Shown here in pieces: positions 45,801 through 58,800 of a stretch of DNA of 64,000 bases; position 1 is the first letter of the stretch; each line of letters starts with the position of its first letter. The notes beneath the pieces are model-generated. The model had not been told where the DNA came from and did no database searches. It worked only from the letters and a program-made list of their open reading frames with translations. The position numbers and the translations under genes were made by a program. The DNA is from Diplosphaera chodatii (lineage: Eukaryota > Chlorophyta > Trebouxiophyceae > Prasiolales > Stichococcaceae). The DNA lies in contig JAALGY010000030.1 of assembly GCA_032358165.1 (NCBI GenBank), forward strand, positions 496,001-560,000, read 5' to 3'.

Positions 45801-48800
45801 GACGGCCTCCAGCGCCGCAGCAACCGCCTCCGCCTCGGCGTTCAGCCCCGCCATGTCGCGCTGCAGCTTGGCGATGGCCTTGTCCTCCGCCGCGACGGCC
45901 GCCTCAAGCGCCGCCAGCTGCGCCTTGTCCTCCTTCGACACCTGCACATGTCATGTCGACCGGCATCAGCATGTGTTCAGTGTGCCCCTTCGTGTGCTTC
46001 ACAACCCGGCAGCGACTCGCAGGCTGGCTTGTTCGCACGGGACTTGTGCCTGGAAGCATGTTGTCAGGACCCGGCCTCCGACCCTGCCCGACACCGATGT
46101 GGACAGATCAGCAGGCGCACCTTGGCCTCCGCTTTCAGCGCGGGCAGGCGCCGCGCCAGGTCGGCGGCCGTGGCCTGGTGCGCCTCGGCGGCCATGGCCA
46201 CCTTGCGCGCGGCCGTCTCCAGCTGGGCGGCCTTCCTGCCGGCCTCCCGCACCACCTTGGCCGCCTGCGCGACCTCCGCCTGCGCCTCTGCCAGGTCCTG
46301 CAAGGCAACAAGAAGGGGTTGTTTGCCCAACCTGTGGTGCTGATGGTGCTGATTGACAATCCGGATGAAGGTACTGTCAGCAGCGTCTTTACAGATATCC
46401 TGGAGAATGTCGTCCTGGAGAATGATTACATCCCCAGTAGCAGCACATGGACCCATTGGCTTCAGCGGCTTCGCTGCGCCAGGCAGGCACCTTCTGCAGC
46501 TGCTGCAGGTCGCGCTCCAGGACGACGACGTCCTTGCCGTCGTCCGACGCCGCGGCCGCCGGCGCGCCGGAGCCCACCCGCATCTTGCCCCGCCGCGGCT
46601 TGCCGCCGCCGCCCGTCATGGTGCCCGACTCGCTGATCAGCTCGCCCTGGAGCAGTTGCAAAACATTCAGTGTGTTTCGAAGGGATCGACAATCTGGTGT
46701 CATGCGGCACACGGCAAATGCAGCTCGCTGGCAAGGCACAGCATGTCCTGCAGACACAGCAACAGGGTATGTTGTAAAGCGTAACTGGCATTCGGTGGGA
46801 CATGCCCAGCACTGCTGACCTTCAGCGTGACGACCTTGCGTAGCTGGGAGCCGGGCGCGTAGGCAATCTCGGCGGCGTGGTCCATGTTGCGGGCGACCAC
46901 CGTGTTGCCGAGCGCGTTGTAGAACGCCGGCCGCAGCTCCTCCTTGGTGTCCACCAGGTCGAACAGCCGCGGCGCATCTGCTGGGCAACATGGACTACTA
47001 CCTAAGCTGGTTGCAACCAGTCATCACCCTTGCTGTATTGTGTTGACAATCACACCTGCACAGCCACCAGTGCGGATGGCAGCGACATGTATGCTCTAGT
47101 GACGGCACATATAGCTCAGCGACAGCAGCACCCACCCCGAGGCGTGGTGATGGCGCCCATCTTGCTGCCCCACCGCTCCTGCTGCTGCTTCAGGACGACG
47201 AAGGTTGCGACGCCCAGGCCCTTCTGCCGGATATAGTTCACGCATGCCTGCAACATCGTGGGCACAGGCATTTTAGCCAGCAGTGACGCACATTGAAAGC
47301 TGCAGGATATACGGCAGAGTCCATCACTACGACCGTAGCCCCAGCTGCCTCTCGACAGACTGACCTGCGCTGTGGGCATGCTGTCCACCACGATGTGGTC
47401 CAGCATGCCGCTGCAGGAGGAGACCGCGATGTCGTACTTCGCATCGATGCTGCCCAGGTCACCTGTTGCACAGCACACCAGACACTGAGCAGCAGCGACT
47501 GTCACAGGCATAAAGACATGCGGCAGGGCACAAGCTGATCAGTGTGCACAGCCAGGTGGGGGATGCTGGATGAGGCTGCACGCAGTGCACGTGACTCGAC
47601 CACGAACTCCACGTTGACTAGCTCACCAAGACGGCCCCAAATCCTGCCCTCCAGCATACCGGTCCTGGCAGCGTGCGTCAGCGCCTGCATGATGTGCGAC
47701 TGCGCCGCTGCGGAGCTGTCAGCCTGCGCGACACAGATCATCTTCAGCATCCTGCGCCACAGTGTGTGCGATCTGCCTGCAGCTTCTAGAGACAGAGGCC
47801 CACCAGGTGTCAGGGCCAGACCGAGATGACATGCAAAGGCTGTGGCAGGGCCTGAGTTCCTGCATCTGCTTTAGCCCAAACAGCCTGCATGGTCGAGCAC
47901 CTGCTTGCGCTGCGCCAGCTGCCCCTGTGTGTCCCGCAGCTCGCCCTGCAGCTGCTGCACCCGCGCCTTGGCATCTGTCTCCCGCTGCTGCGCCGACTCA
48001 GCGGCAGCCCTGTAGCCAATCACCTCATAAGCGCGAGCTCGGCGAGACAGGCGATGGACCTTGCAGGTGGGAAAAAGGGATGCATTGCATCACACAGCGC
48101 CCACAGACAAAGGCCGCTGAAGTGGGGGCCTATGCAGTAGCATGGCTGGTGCGTGATGCAGTCGGGTCACGCACTGGGACTCGGCCTGCTGCGCGCCCAG
48201 TGACTTTGCCTCAGCCATGCACGCGTCGGCTGCCTCTGCCGCCTCAGCAGCGCCTGCTTCAGCATCCTGCATGACAAGCAGTATGCCTTCTGTTGCAAGC
48301 CCACGCCCGGCATCGTGATGTCGAACTGATGTCCACAGTGCCGTGCATGTTGCTGAAAGTGCGTTGTCCACAGGCTTGGGCGTGCAGACACTGCCCCAGC
48401 TGCCAGTCACCTCAAAGGCCTTGAGTGATGCTGCATGCTTCTGAGACAGCATGTCGCGCTCGGCGGCCGGCTCGCTCTGGCGCGCCTTGGCCTCGGCCAC
48501 GGCCCGCTGGTGCGGCTGCAGCTTCTGGCTGATGTCCTGGTTATTGGAAGACATGATCGTGGTCGTTGTGTGCAGGATTGACACACTACCGTGCACGGAC
48601 CATTGCAGTGAATGTTGGTACAAAGGGGCCGGACGACCAATAGCGGCGGCAGCAGGAGGCACAACGCGTAGGGTTCAGCACCCACCTGCTGCTTCCGGGT
48701 CAGCGCCTCGCGCTCGGGGCGTGCCGCCTCAGCGAGGCGCTCGACCTCAGCCTCCGCGCCCGCCAGCTCCTCTGTCAGCTGCGCCGCCCGTGCCTGGTGG

Positions 48801-51258
48801 GCCTCAATCTCGCTCGGCAGCCGCTCTGTATCCTCCTCGCATTTCTGTGCCACGCACACGCTGAGGTCTGAGGGTTTAGGGTTTAGGCTTTGGCGCATGC
48901 ATTGGACAGTCGCACCCCACCATCAAGCGCCTCGGCGTAGTTTGCCTTCAGCCACTGTAAAAATGCTCTTCTCTGCAGCAGAGAGCCTGTAGACACACAG
49001 GCTATGCTGCACCCGGCCATGACGGTTGCAACTTCACACCCACATCGGTGCCTGGGCAACGCTGGGCCACACCTGCAGCGCGGCGGCGTCCTTGTCCCGC
49101 TTGGTGCGCAGCTTCTTGGCCTTGGCCCTGGCGGCCTTGGACTCCTCGGTGCGCCGGGCGTCCGCACGCTCAAAGTCGTTGAACCGCCTGGTGGCGCCGT
49201 CCAGCGTGCGCTGCGCCTTGGCCACCTCCGCCTCCGCACCTTTGGCGCTGCAGCAGTCGGCTCGAGGTGAGAGAGAGACCTGGCGGTGTTGACTGCTGCA
49301 TGCTGTAGGTGGAGTGCAGCTTCCCAGGCAGGCTTCATTGCAAGGATTGGTACAGTCGATGTGCTGCAGAGCGCCATGGCGCACATGAGGTCATCCTCAA
49401 TGGCTGACTGGTGTCACCTGTCCTTCAGAGCAGTCTGGTCAGCCTCGAACTCCTTGAGCTTATTGGCCTCATGGTCGATGGCCGCTTGCACCTCCTCGAT
49501 GTGGCCATTGAGCTTGGCCACCGACTTCTGCAGACAAACAAGAGGCAAAACGAAGTCAGACGCAAACCGCAGGTGGCAGCACAAGTCGAGGCCTGTGTGC
49601 GAGGTTCCGAACAGCATGCTTCTGGTCGCTGATGTGCTGCGGTGTTGACGGGCAAGCCGTCATTTCTGCCATGATTCCCTAAAGCTGAAGATCCACCGCA
49701 CTGCACCTCGCCGACGCGGATGTACAGCTGCAGCTTGGTGTCCTCGGCGCTGTTCAGCTCCGCGCGCTTGGCGTTGTACGCCTGCGTGATTGCCGCGGGC
49801 CCCGCCGTCGCCGCCACCTTCTTGTCAGCCGCCTTGGCGCGGTTCATCGTCGACTGCCGCACCTCTGTCAGCTCCTCCATCCTGCGCGGGCATGAGCATC
49901 ACGGACGGTCATCCACGGCGTGCAGTCCGCACACTGTATACCGCATTGCCAGCAGCAGCAGCCCCATCGATCTGACACAAGGCCTGTGAGCGCTGCCAGA
50001 CAGGGTGTGGTGATGCGACATTGTTGCACTGACGCACGTTTTGGCCAGCGTCTCGAGGCGCTCCTCATACTCGTGCGTGCCAATGATCTCGGACAGGTAG
50101 CTCAGCAGCTGCTGCGGATCCATCAGGCTGATCTGCTCCACCTCGCCCTGCAGCACGAGCGGACGGCAGCCGTTGAAAGCCTGAGTCCCAAGCACTGCTT
50201 CGCTTGTTGCAGCAACGGCCGATATGGTTCTGAAGCGAGCTGGCAGGTTGACTCGCTTTTGATACAGTCGCCACAGTAAGCACAAAGTCGGCCAGCATAG
50301 CAGCTTGAAGCAGATCCTCCTTGCGGAGATCCGACCTGCAGGATGAGGAAGCGGTTGTGGTTGAGGTCGATGCCCTCCTGCTTGAGGCGCGCCACCACCT
50401 CGTTGGCCTTCTGCTTGCGGCCGTCGATGAGATAGTCGGATGTGCTGTTGCGGTATGCCACACGGCCGACAACAAAGTCTGATCCCGGGACCTTGTCCAC
50501 TGTGCCATCATCCTGCGGGTCGCACAAGGCCATTGCTGTGATTTGAGCACAGCGGCCCCCGGTGATGAGGCGAAGTGTGTGCGCAGGTGGACTCCTTCCA
50601 TAGGGCGGCATGCGTAACACAGAGCCCGCAGCTGCAACATGAACAATGCAGCCCATCTGCGCCATGTAGCTGGTAACCAAGCCCACCCGCTCAGTGATTC
50701 GCGCAAAGTGCACCGAGACCGAGGCACTGTTCAGGTCCCTGTGGTTCGTGGAGTTGTGAATCAGCTCCGACACCTTGCTCAGGCGCATCTGCAGAAGAGT
50801 CAAGCAGTGTCAGACACCTTACTCATCAAGTCGAGTGTACACACAAGCTATGCAACGCTGCGGTGTGCCAGGCCGCCGTCACCCTACCTTGGACGCTTTG
50901 AAGGCCATCACGAACAGCAGGGCGTCAATGACATTCGACTTGCCACTGCCATTTGGGCCCACCACGGATGTGAAGTTCTGCACCAACAGAGACAGTCTGC
51001 TGGCTTGAAGCACCACCCTGACGACATGAAGCGCTTACGCTGTGCCTGCAGAACTGGCCAGGACGCCAGTGAAGCACAGTGCGCTGGTTTGCCAGGCCTC
51101 ACTGGAAGCCATCGGAGGCAGGTGTGCACCTTGTGAAAGGGCCCAACAGTCATCGTGCCGGCGTAGGACTTGAAGTTGTGCATGACCAGCTTCTCGATCA
51201 CCAGGCGCCCCTTTAGGCTGGGCTGTCCATTCTCATCTGTCTCCATGGGCTCCGCCAT
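42812..51258 (-). CDS. SMC4: Structural maintenance of chromosomes protein 4 (condensin subunit)
   Basis: SMC4 pairs with SMC2 in condensin, the ATP-driven ring that compacts mitotic chromosomes. ATG 51258 (MAEPMETDENGQPSLKGRLV) opens exon 1 (51130-51258, with VMHNFKSYAGTMTVGPFH). The Walker A exon (about 50888-50980) reads VVGPNGSGKSNVIDALLF. Next are VSELIHNSTNH, RVAYRNSTSDYLIDGRKQKA and QGEVEQISLMDP with LLSYLSEIIGTHEYEERLE (about 50040-50150), the SMC4-type N-terminal head. Long Ala/Glu/Lys-rich coiled-coil exons flank the hinge (about 46600-47480: KYDIAVSSCSGMLDHIVVDS, VNYIRQKGLGVATFVVLKQQ, GTMTGGGGKPRRGKMRVGSG). The C-terminal head has NLSGGEKTLSSLSLVFALHH and the Walker B LYVMDEIDAAL (about 43360-43520). 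It ends LPHAEPTAA with TGA at 42812-42814. More than 25 exons; internal limits were not all resolved. ATPase motifs are all intact. Confidence 0.94.
48871..48887 (+). repeat. Interstitial plant-type telomere repeat in an SMC4 intron
   Basis: AGGGTTTAGGGTTTAGG contains two full TTTAGGG-type units plus a partial one, within intronic sequence of SMC4. Confidence 0.85.
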
Positions 51259-51793
51259 CCTGACTCTGGTGTAACAGAACAGGTGAGCGGCTGCAGCCGC
51301 AGTGTCACGCGTCACGCAGCTGCACGCATGGTCCTCGAACACGAACGCTCAATTGACGGACTTCTTGCTGTTGTCACCGCAATCGCCACTCGTGCGAGGG
51401 GAGCTGCTGCATAGCGGTTTGAACAACTTCCCGCAAAACCCTAATGCCTTTGCATGCTGCACCTGAGCTGCTGAGCACCTCTGCAGACGTGCAGAGCAGC
51501 CACCTGCACAAGGGCAGTGCTCGTAGGTGAGAGGTGACACTGCCCTTGAGGCGATGAAGGTTTCTTTGCTTGGCCTGAGGGTGTGCGAAATGTCCTGTGT
51601 CTCTACTCGCTGCAGCCCGCGCGCTCGACCTGGGCTATTCAGCATGATACCATATCACGATTGACGTGGGGAGCGCACTTGCTGCGCATGGTGGATGCAC
51701 CATCGACTTTGGCTTGTCCTTGCAAACGCTTCAATCTTCTTTCAACACGTGATATACTGTCCAGAACACCACACAGACTGCCGTCACAGATGA
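51259..51793. other. SMC4 promoter region
   Basis: These 535 bp lie between the SMC4 start and the 3' end of the PsbP-domain gene. They carry an E2F-like core and a telo-box near 51428-51444. No coding segment is supported. Confidence 0.6.
51428..51444. promoter_or_regulatory. E2F-like core plus telo-box upstream of SMC4
   Basis: TTCCCGC (51428-51434) is followed immediately by an AAACCCTAA telo-box (51436-51444), about 170-185 nt upstream of the SMC4 start codon. TTCCCGC fits the TTSSCGC core of E2F sites. In plants both motifs are typical of S-phase and proliferation genes, which suits a condensin gene. Function is inferred. Confidence 0.45.
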
Positions 51794-53061
51794 TCAGACT
51801 GTGTCAAAACTGTCCGCTGCTTGTGCCATGAGCGCAGCTGCCTCCGCTGCCGCGCCGCCGCAGCTGTCACCCTCGCACTTGGCGGTGCCGTTCACAATAT
51901 ACAGTTTGCGGTTGGCAATCGCCACGGTTGACAGGATCCGCTTGCGACCGCGCGTGCTGTCCAGCTCGTACTCGTAGTCATACACCGTCACGCCGCTGAT
52001 TGCCCCCTTGCGAGCAGCCTGCCGGACCAGCTGCACATCCTTCGTGCTCTCCTGTGCACGCCCAGCCGGATGTATGTCACTAATTTGGTTGCGCTGGCGG
52101 GCAAAGACTGCCAGGTGGCCGTCGTTGCACTGAGCAGCCCCCGCACAAACAACCTGCATTCTGTGCGACACAGCTGGCCCTGTCACTGCAGCACAGGCTC
52201 CTCAGTGCTGTGACACCAGCCGCACCTTGGCACGCTCGGCCTGCAATAGGCGTCCAGCAATTGTGTCCAGGTCTCCAAAGGCGTCAAGGCTGTCCACTCG
52301 CACGGGGCTGACCGTCACGCCGAGCGTGCTGGACTTGCGTGCTGGGTCCACGAACAGTACGTCTGCACCTGCTTTGCCTGTCAAGGAGGTACCAGCACGT
52401 CAGCACCACACATTTCAACTGTTTGATGTCGGAGCCATGAGCGCAGGCTGCTGTGAAAGCTGAGGACTGCATGCCAAGAGGCTTTCATACTTGTCTGCTC
52501 CCAGCTAGCCGGCCGGTCTATCCTGTAGCCCTCCTTTGGGTTGGAGAACTGCTCCAGATCGGCTGCACATGAGACGGCTGTGTTAGCATTTCATGGACAA
52601 TATCAGGGCATCATACATCACATTTTGCACATCACAACATGCACATACGCTCGTGGCACCTGCGTGTGCGACAGATGGCGCCCACATGGGTAGCACGACC
52701 GTTGCTATCCCTGCCGCTAACGAGTGCAGCACAGCGCGACGCAAACATTGTTGCTCCTCATCGCTGCTGCATGTGAATGGCTGGTGTGTGCATGACGAGA
52801 CAAGCACCTCTCGGTCTAGATTGGGTCTCGCTGGTCGTTGCTTCGTGAAGCATCTGCCTTGCCGAAGTCTGATCGGTGTCCAGATGTGCGCTGCGGAAAA
52901 CTGACCTGCAACGCTGTGCGATGCCATGCCACAGCGGCGCAGTCTGCACAGATGATCTCCCAAGCCCTGCAGCTGATACCGCTAGAGGTTTCGAGCGCTG
53001 GCAATGTCTGAGCTGACGCTCTGTGCGCTCTGTGGCAACATGCTGCGTTCAATGTCAGCAT
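51794..53061 (-). CDS. PsbP-domain protein, thylakoid lumen
   Basis: PsbP-fold proteins of the thylakoid lumen act in photosystem II assembly or related complexes. ATG 53061 gives MLTLNAACCHRAHRASAQTL, a Ser/Ala/Arg-rich stromal transit sequence. A later exon has RRAVLHSLAAGIATVVLPMW followed by APSVAHA, a lumenal signal with a twin Arg suggesting Tat export and an AxA cleavage site (about 52655-52740). The mature part has the exon near 52495-52560 (NPKEGYRIDRPASWEQT, read from the plus-strand sequence), ADVLFVDPARKSSTLGVTVS (about 52315-52380), DAFGDLDTIAGRLLQAERAK and the strand pair YDYEYELDSTRGRKRILSTV with IANRKLYIVNG (51890-51990). It ends AQAADSFDTV with TGA at 51794-51796. The YEYExxSTRGRK and IANxKLYxxN blocks are typical. 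Whether it is a PPL or a PPD subfamily member is undecided. Confidence 0.85.
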
Positions 53062-53647
53062 GTGGTCAGCTCATCGACCCTTGGCCGTCCCGCACGTGTC
53101 GTGCGCGCAAAACGACCCCATCGGCAGGTCAATCTGTCACACGTGTGCGGTGGTTCTGCCAGCAGGGTGTAGGTGGAGTATGCTGCAGATGCATGCGATA
53201 TCTGCACACGAAGGCATCCAGCCACGCGTGCTGCAGCCGTGGCTGTCAAGGTGCACGAGTGGTCCCGCATTTCGACAGCGCGCACCAGCCCGCGCGCCCA
53301 GGATTGCTCCTGCAGGTGATACGTTGCACCAACAGCGGAAATGTCGCAGCGAAAGCAGCTGGCTGTGGCCCGTGACTGGCAGCCATCTGCGAGTCATCAT
53401 TGATCGCCCCTGCCAGCCAAGCACACGTGTGTGCAGCAGCTATCGGCTTATGAACTATCAGACAATCAGAGTGAACCTGCTCTCACGGGCGACTACAGTG
53501 CCCTCCTTTGACACTTCGAGGGTTGCAGAGCGTGTGCAAACGCAACATACCTGATGACAAGTCTCTCATGCGCAGTCACAAAATTCAATCTTCATATCCA
53601 CACATGCTAGGCTCTTCCAGCTGACGATCCATGTTGCAGGCAACATT
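53062..53647. promoter_or_regulatory. Divergent intergenic region PsbP-domain / ETHE1
   Basis: These 586 bp separate the two head-to-head start codons. No recognisable coding sequence or repeat lies here; both promoters are expected. Confidence 0.55.
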
Positions 53648-55201
53648 ATGGTCTCAGGCGTCACGTTTGCACCGGCGCAGCTGCTGTTCCGCCAGCTGTT
53701 CGATGCAGAGTCATGCACCTACACCTACATCCTGGCGGATGCGGCGAGCAGGGAAGCGGTGATGATTGACCCGGTTCTGGAACAGGTAGAAATTCGAACT
53801 GGCCTATTCAGGTGTAAGCTGATGCACATTCCCAGTTGCGCTTTACAGGCAACATCATTCCCCTGTACCAGACCCGCCAGTCAACGGGCATGCAGGTGGA
53901 TAGGGACCTTGGACTGCTCAAGGAGCTGGAGCTGGAGCTGCTGTACGCCATCAACACGCACTGTCACGCAGACCACATCACCGGCACCGGCAACATCAAG
54001 GTAAGCCCCGCGCCCCATCCCCAGCAACCGCAGCTACAGCGGCGTGGCCACAAGAGCACATGGGTTGCAGCATCCCAGCAAGTGATTGGGGCAGAGGTGT
54101 TCGGTGGCATGCACCGAGGGGGTTGATGGTCGCCTGCAGAAGCGGTTGCCGAAGGTGAGGTCGGGCATCTCCAGGGCCAGCGGCGCCAAGGCAGACATTC
54201 TGTATGAGCCGGGCGACACCATCGCATTTGGCTCCCAGACGCTGCAGGTGCTGCCCACGCCAGGTGAGCGGCACAGTTGTCTGCGTTGGCACGAAAATCT
54301 GCACGCCTGGCCTATTGGGCCTGTTCGATACACCTGCAATCTCGATGTCGTGTGCGCAGATGCGGGGAGCAACCCAATCAGCTCCTGTGCTGCGCTGCAG
54401 GCCACACAAACGGGTGCGTGTCCTACTACAGCAGCGCTGACGGCGGCCGCGTCTTCACGGGCGACACCCTTCTCATCCGGGGCTGTGGGCGCACTGACTT
54501 CCAGGTGCCTTTGACAGTGTCTCAATCGCGTGTGGACAGATCTGAGTGGCCCCAATGCAGCTGGCTGACCGTACAGCTTGGGGCGGCCTGCATGTATAAT
54601 GGCGTCGCTGATCCATCAAGAGCAGGTGGCCAGGTCAACAACTGCACTTTGACACTGAGCGTATGCACACACAGGAGGGGTCTGCAGAGCGGCTGTATGA
54701 CAGCGTGCACAGCCAGCTATTCAGCCTGCCAGACAGCACTGCGGTGTACCCTGCCCACGACTACAAAGGTCAGCTTGCACCACGGCTTGCCTGTGAGCTC
54801 ACCAGCCAACTCAAGCTGCCAACATCTGTTGGTCAATATGCGGCGAGCTAGCAGATGAGGGTTTAGTAATTGTGGCAACATGACATGACGCCCTGCAGGA
54901 CGGACAAGCAGCACGGTGGGCGAGGAGAGGCGGCATAACCTGCGGCTGACGAAGCCGAAGGACGACTTCGTCGACATCATGGCCAACCTGGGGCTGCCAT
55001 ACCCCAAGAGAATTGGTGCGGCTTGGGCTGATGTTCAAGCTCGACTGCTGCCACAGTTACTTGGTGCATTGTGCAGGACGCGAGGCGAGAAGAGCAGAGC
55101 AGAGCGGAGCAGAGCAGGAAGCCACTTCAAAGCGTGGTCATGTTGCTCTTGCAGATGAAGCGGTGCCTGCCAACATGGTGTGCGGCATTCAGACCACCTG
55201 A
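53648..55201 (+). CDS. ETHE1: Persulfide dioxygenase ETHE1 (glyoxalase II-like metallo-beta-lactamase fold)
   Basis: ETHE1 oxidises glutathione persulfide to sulfite in mitochondria, using one non-haem iron. ATG 53648 gives [20 protein letters not shown] then [20 protein letters not shown] and DPVLEQ. Next are [20 protein letters not shown] with the metal motif [12 protein letters not shown] (about 53900-53999), [20 protein letters not shown] (about 54185-54260), [20 protein letters not shown] with [15 protein letters not shown] (about 54400-54505), [20 protein letters not shown] with AHDYKG (about 54675-54765), [20 protein letters not shown] (about 54935-54995) and a last exon ending [11 protein letters not shown] with TGA at 55199-55201. 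The His/Asp metal ligands HxHxDH, the GHT histidine and the AHDY histidine are present. No clear mitochondrial presequence is seen at this start. The last intron contains a GAGCA-rich short repeat at about 55091-55118. Confidence 0.93.
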
Positions 55202-55816
55202 AGGGCCCTTTGTGCCATATAACTATAGCTAGTCACTGCACGTCCTTGGTCTGGTGTGTGTTGGCTAGGACAGCACAGTTGCAGCACACGCTTCTTCTCT
55301 AGTACTGCATTCGACCCCATCATGTGCAGGCAGCACGAGTGGGCTCGCATCAGTTACTTGTGGTGTATATGGGGTGTCCTCGAAGTATCGACTAGAGGAG
55401 GCAGTGCTCCTGTCGGTCTCGCTTTGGCGTGTTACGCGCGGCACGCCAGGCATTTTGACATTGACGCTGGTGTTGGGTTTCGGTATGCTTATATGTACTT
55501 ACAGTCAATCTAAGAGCCTCTTGTCAGCGCGGCTGCCCTATCCGTGGCAATGTCACGGGTGCTCTGACCTCAACTGCGCACAGACCATCAACAACACGGC
55601 AAGGTTATGATGTGCTGCGCTGCACCTCACTATTCAATCACTATTCAATCAGATAGCGTCTGGCAGTTCACAACTCGCATGCAAGTGAGCAGGCAGCAGT
55701 TCGCAGTCATGCTGGTCCAGTAATGCCGCTCACTGCTGCTCACGGTGTACGCCTGATGCAACAGGCGTACCAGCGAGAGCACCAGGAGGCCTTGTGTAAA
55801 GCCTGCTGCAATGGCC
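55202..55816. other. Convergent intergenic region ETHE1 / RLK-D
   Basis: These 615 bp should hold the 3' UTRs of both genes. The only repeat noted is a doublet CACTATTCAATC (near 55627-55651). No gene is supported. Confidence 0.55.
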
Positions 55817-58800
55817 TCATGTGGCGCTAGACAGCCGCTGAAAAACTTCTGCAGCCGTTGGCCGTTCTGCCGCGTCCGTCGCGGTGCAGTCCTCGAAGAG
55901 GGCAGCTACTGACGCGGGACACCGGCCGCAGCTGGAAAGGTCGCTAAGCTGCCCGCGGATCGGCGAAGTTTTCATTATCAGCTCCCACAAAACCACGCCG
56001 AATGAAAAGATGTCCACCTGCAATTGAAGGAGCGCCAGGTTTGCGGCCCTCTGTGCACTCTGCTGTGCCGAGTGCAGGGCTGTGTATATAGGATATGCTG
56101 ACGCCCCTGTTATCCTGCAATGGGCTGTGCAGAACTTGCCGGGCATGAAGCAGTGGTAGCAGACACATGCGCACCTTCTCTGTGCAACTGTGGCCGAGCA
56201 ACATCTCCGGCGCCGCATAGCTGCACCAAATAGGGTGAGTAAGGCTGAGTCCTTGCCTCAGAGCACTTCAGATATAACAGGTGCTAAGCATCAACATATT
56301 GGCAGAGCATCAGCCACATTGTTACACACCTGAAGGTCCCTATCGTGTTGGCTGCACTGAAGTATGCAGTCGCCACCTTGGCAAGACCCACATCTGCAAT
56401 CTTCGCACGCCCCTCCGCTGTCAGCAGCACGTTGCTGGACTTGATGTCCCTGCAAGCAAGATGGCACGAACTTCGTCGCTCACAAGCGGGCGAGTGAGTA
56501 ATACCTTAGGCCTGATGCGGAACTTTCACTGGTCGTGATGTGCTACACTGCATGTCCACCATGGGGCAGGGCAGGGTGCCTAAACTGGTGACGCAGAGCA
56601 GATATAGCACCTGTGAACGACGCCGGCGCTGTGCAGGAAGTGCAGCCCCCGTGCAATGTCTATCGCAACCTCGCGGCCGCGGCAATCCCATCGAAACTCG
56701 TCGTCATCATCCGCTGCTAGAGCATGCCTCAGGTCGCCACCCTGCAGTATCGAGCAGCAGGTTATGTATTTTAACTCTCGACAAGTGCATCATGCCGTCT
56801 CCCCTTCTTGCAGTTTTATGCCATCGTGCACAGGGGGTGGGCTCTCTGCCTGGTGGTTCGCCGCCGCTGCCTTGCCGAACCGCAGCTGGTCCAGTGTTTG
56901 TCCCACCTGGACAACTCTCAATGAGACGCACAGATGGCAGTCCTCAATCAAAAACTCACTGCCAGGTACTCCATGACGAGCATGGCGGGCATGGCTGCGG
57001 CCGCGGCGCTGCTGCCGTCCGGCAGCACCGCGCCGTAAAACTGCACGACGTTGGCGTCCGCTGAGACCCGCTGCAGGATGGTCACTTCCCGCCGCAGCTC
57101 CTGCATCATGACCTGCGGATGCAAAAGGGGAAGACTCTAGACAGCTGCATATCTGCACACCTGATGTCAACCTCTAGCAGCATGTAGAGTGTTCAGCGGG
57201 CCTGAGTGCCTATGCGTGTGCCGAAACCCACATGGCAGCGTGTGCACAGTTGGCGTGAGACCATGGCAATGCACTCACCTCGTCGCAGCCGTGGGTCAGC
57301 ACCTTGACGGCCACCTCCTGCACATTGTTGCGCAGCGCCTTGTAGACGCGCCCAAATGCACCTGCAGACGGGTGCAGGCTTCAGTGCATAGCAGCATGGG
57401 TCCGTTTACAGTCCATGCCTGTAGCTTTGGTCCATGCTGCCACCCTGGTGCCATGCAAGCAGCATGCAGCTCGTTGCTCACACGATCTCTAAATCATAAG
57501 GATGATATGCGACGAAAAAATGAGTTGTTCCAAGAAAGGTGCATACCTTCACCAAGCGCAAAGTAGCTGCCATCAGGGCGCTTGCACAGCGCGATCTCTG
57601 AGGCTGGTATCAGCACCACCTCGCGCGCCCCCGGCCCCCCTGCAGCGGAGCGCGCCGAGTCCCGCAGCCGCTGCTTCCGCGCCTCGCCGTCGTCCATCCT
57701 AGCGGAGTCGGCCAGCTGCTTCATCTGGTGCAGGTCGCGCTGTTGCCCTGTGGCGCGGACCAGTCACATCAGCCACATGTCGCACGGTTGCGCTGACCGT
57801 TAGCTGATTGACTCTGCAGGCATGGCAACCGCTCGTGCTGGTGTCTGAAGAGTGTGCAGATTAGGTCCACCAGGCACTGGGTCATGTGCATCAGCATCAA
57901 TGCACCCCTGCGGCATCTCCTTCCCGTTATTGCAGACCAAGGTTGCTGGGTTTGGAGCACACAGAGAGCTGCTATACCTCACCTGACTCGTCGCCACTGA
58001 GGCCATCCCGCCCGACGGCTGTGCCGCCGTACACATCACGCAGCGGCTCGCCGCGGCTGCTGCCATTCGTCAACTCCACAGAGGCGTGCGGCTTCGCGCC
58101 GTTGCTGAGGCCCGCGGCCGTGACGCTGCTGTCCGTCGACGGGGACAGCTTGGCGGCGGCCACGGCCTCCCGTCGCCGCCTGCGCTTGCGCCAGAGCAGC
58201 ACCCCGGCGATGGCCGCAGCCAGCAGCAGGAGACCACCGATGACACCACCCACCACGCCGCCGATCAACGCTGCATTGCTGTCACCACTGCCACCGCAGA
58301 GATAAACGGATGTCAGGCATGTTCAGCTCGAGCAGCAGTTGCAGCAGCAACCAGGAGCCGCTAGACGTAGTGAGGCGGCAGCGCAACCATCTGCACACCT
58401 TGGGGCCGGCGCTGGCATGATTGCTGCAGCTGCATCTGCCAGACACGACTCGCGCGGCGGATCACATGTGATGGAGATCCGCTGGCCCGTGGGACCCTCC
58501 TGCAGTTGGCACACATGCTGCGCTTCAGAGTACTCACTGCTGCCGTTGTACTTCCAGCCATGTCTTGTGCTCAGGGGAATTGCCGTTACAGACGCAACGC
58601 TCTCACCAATTCGACAGTTGAATTGCGATAGATTGCCTCCAGGGACAGGCCCAGCGTGGCACTAACGTTGGACAGCCCAGGCTTCAGGATCTGGGCAAAC
58701 AGCGCCGTCATCGTCTGATTCGTGGGCGGCGTGATGATGTAATCCACGTCAACATGGATGACATCGCTTGCCAGAAGCCTGCAGGCGCAAGCCATCACCC

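Noticed and set aside
57972..58268. RLK-D kinase as inactive because of the DVG motif
   Set aside because: The Asp that binds magnesium, HRD and the VAVK Lys are present; Phe to Val alone does not indicate a dead kinase.
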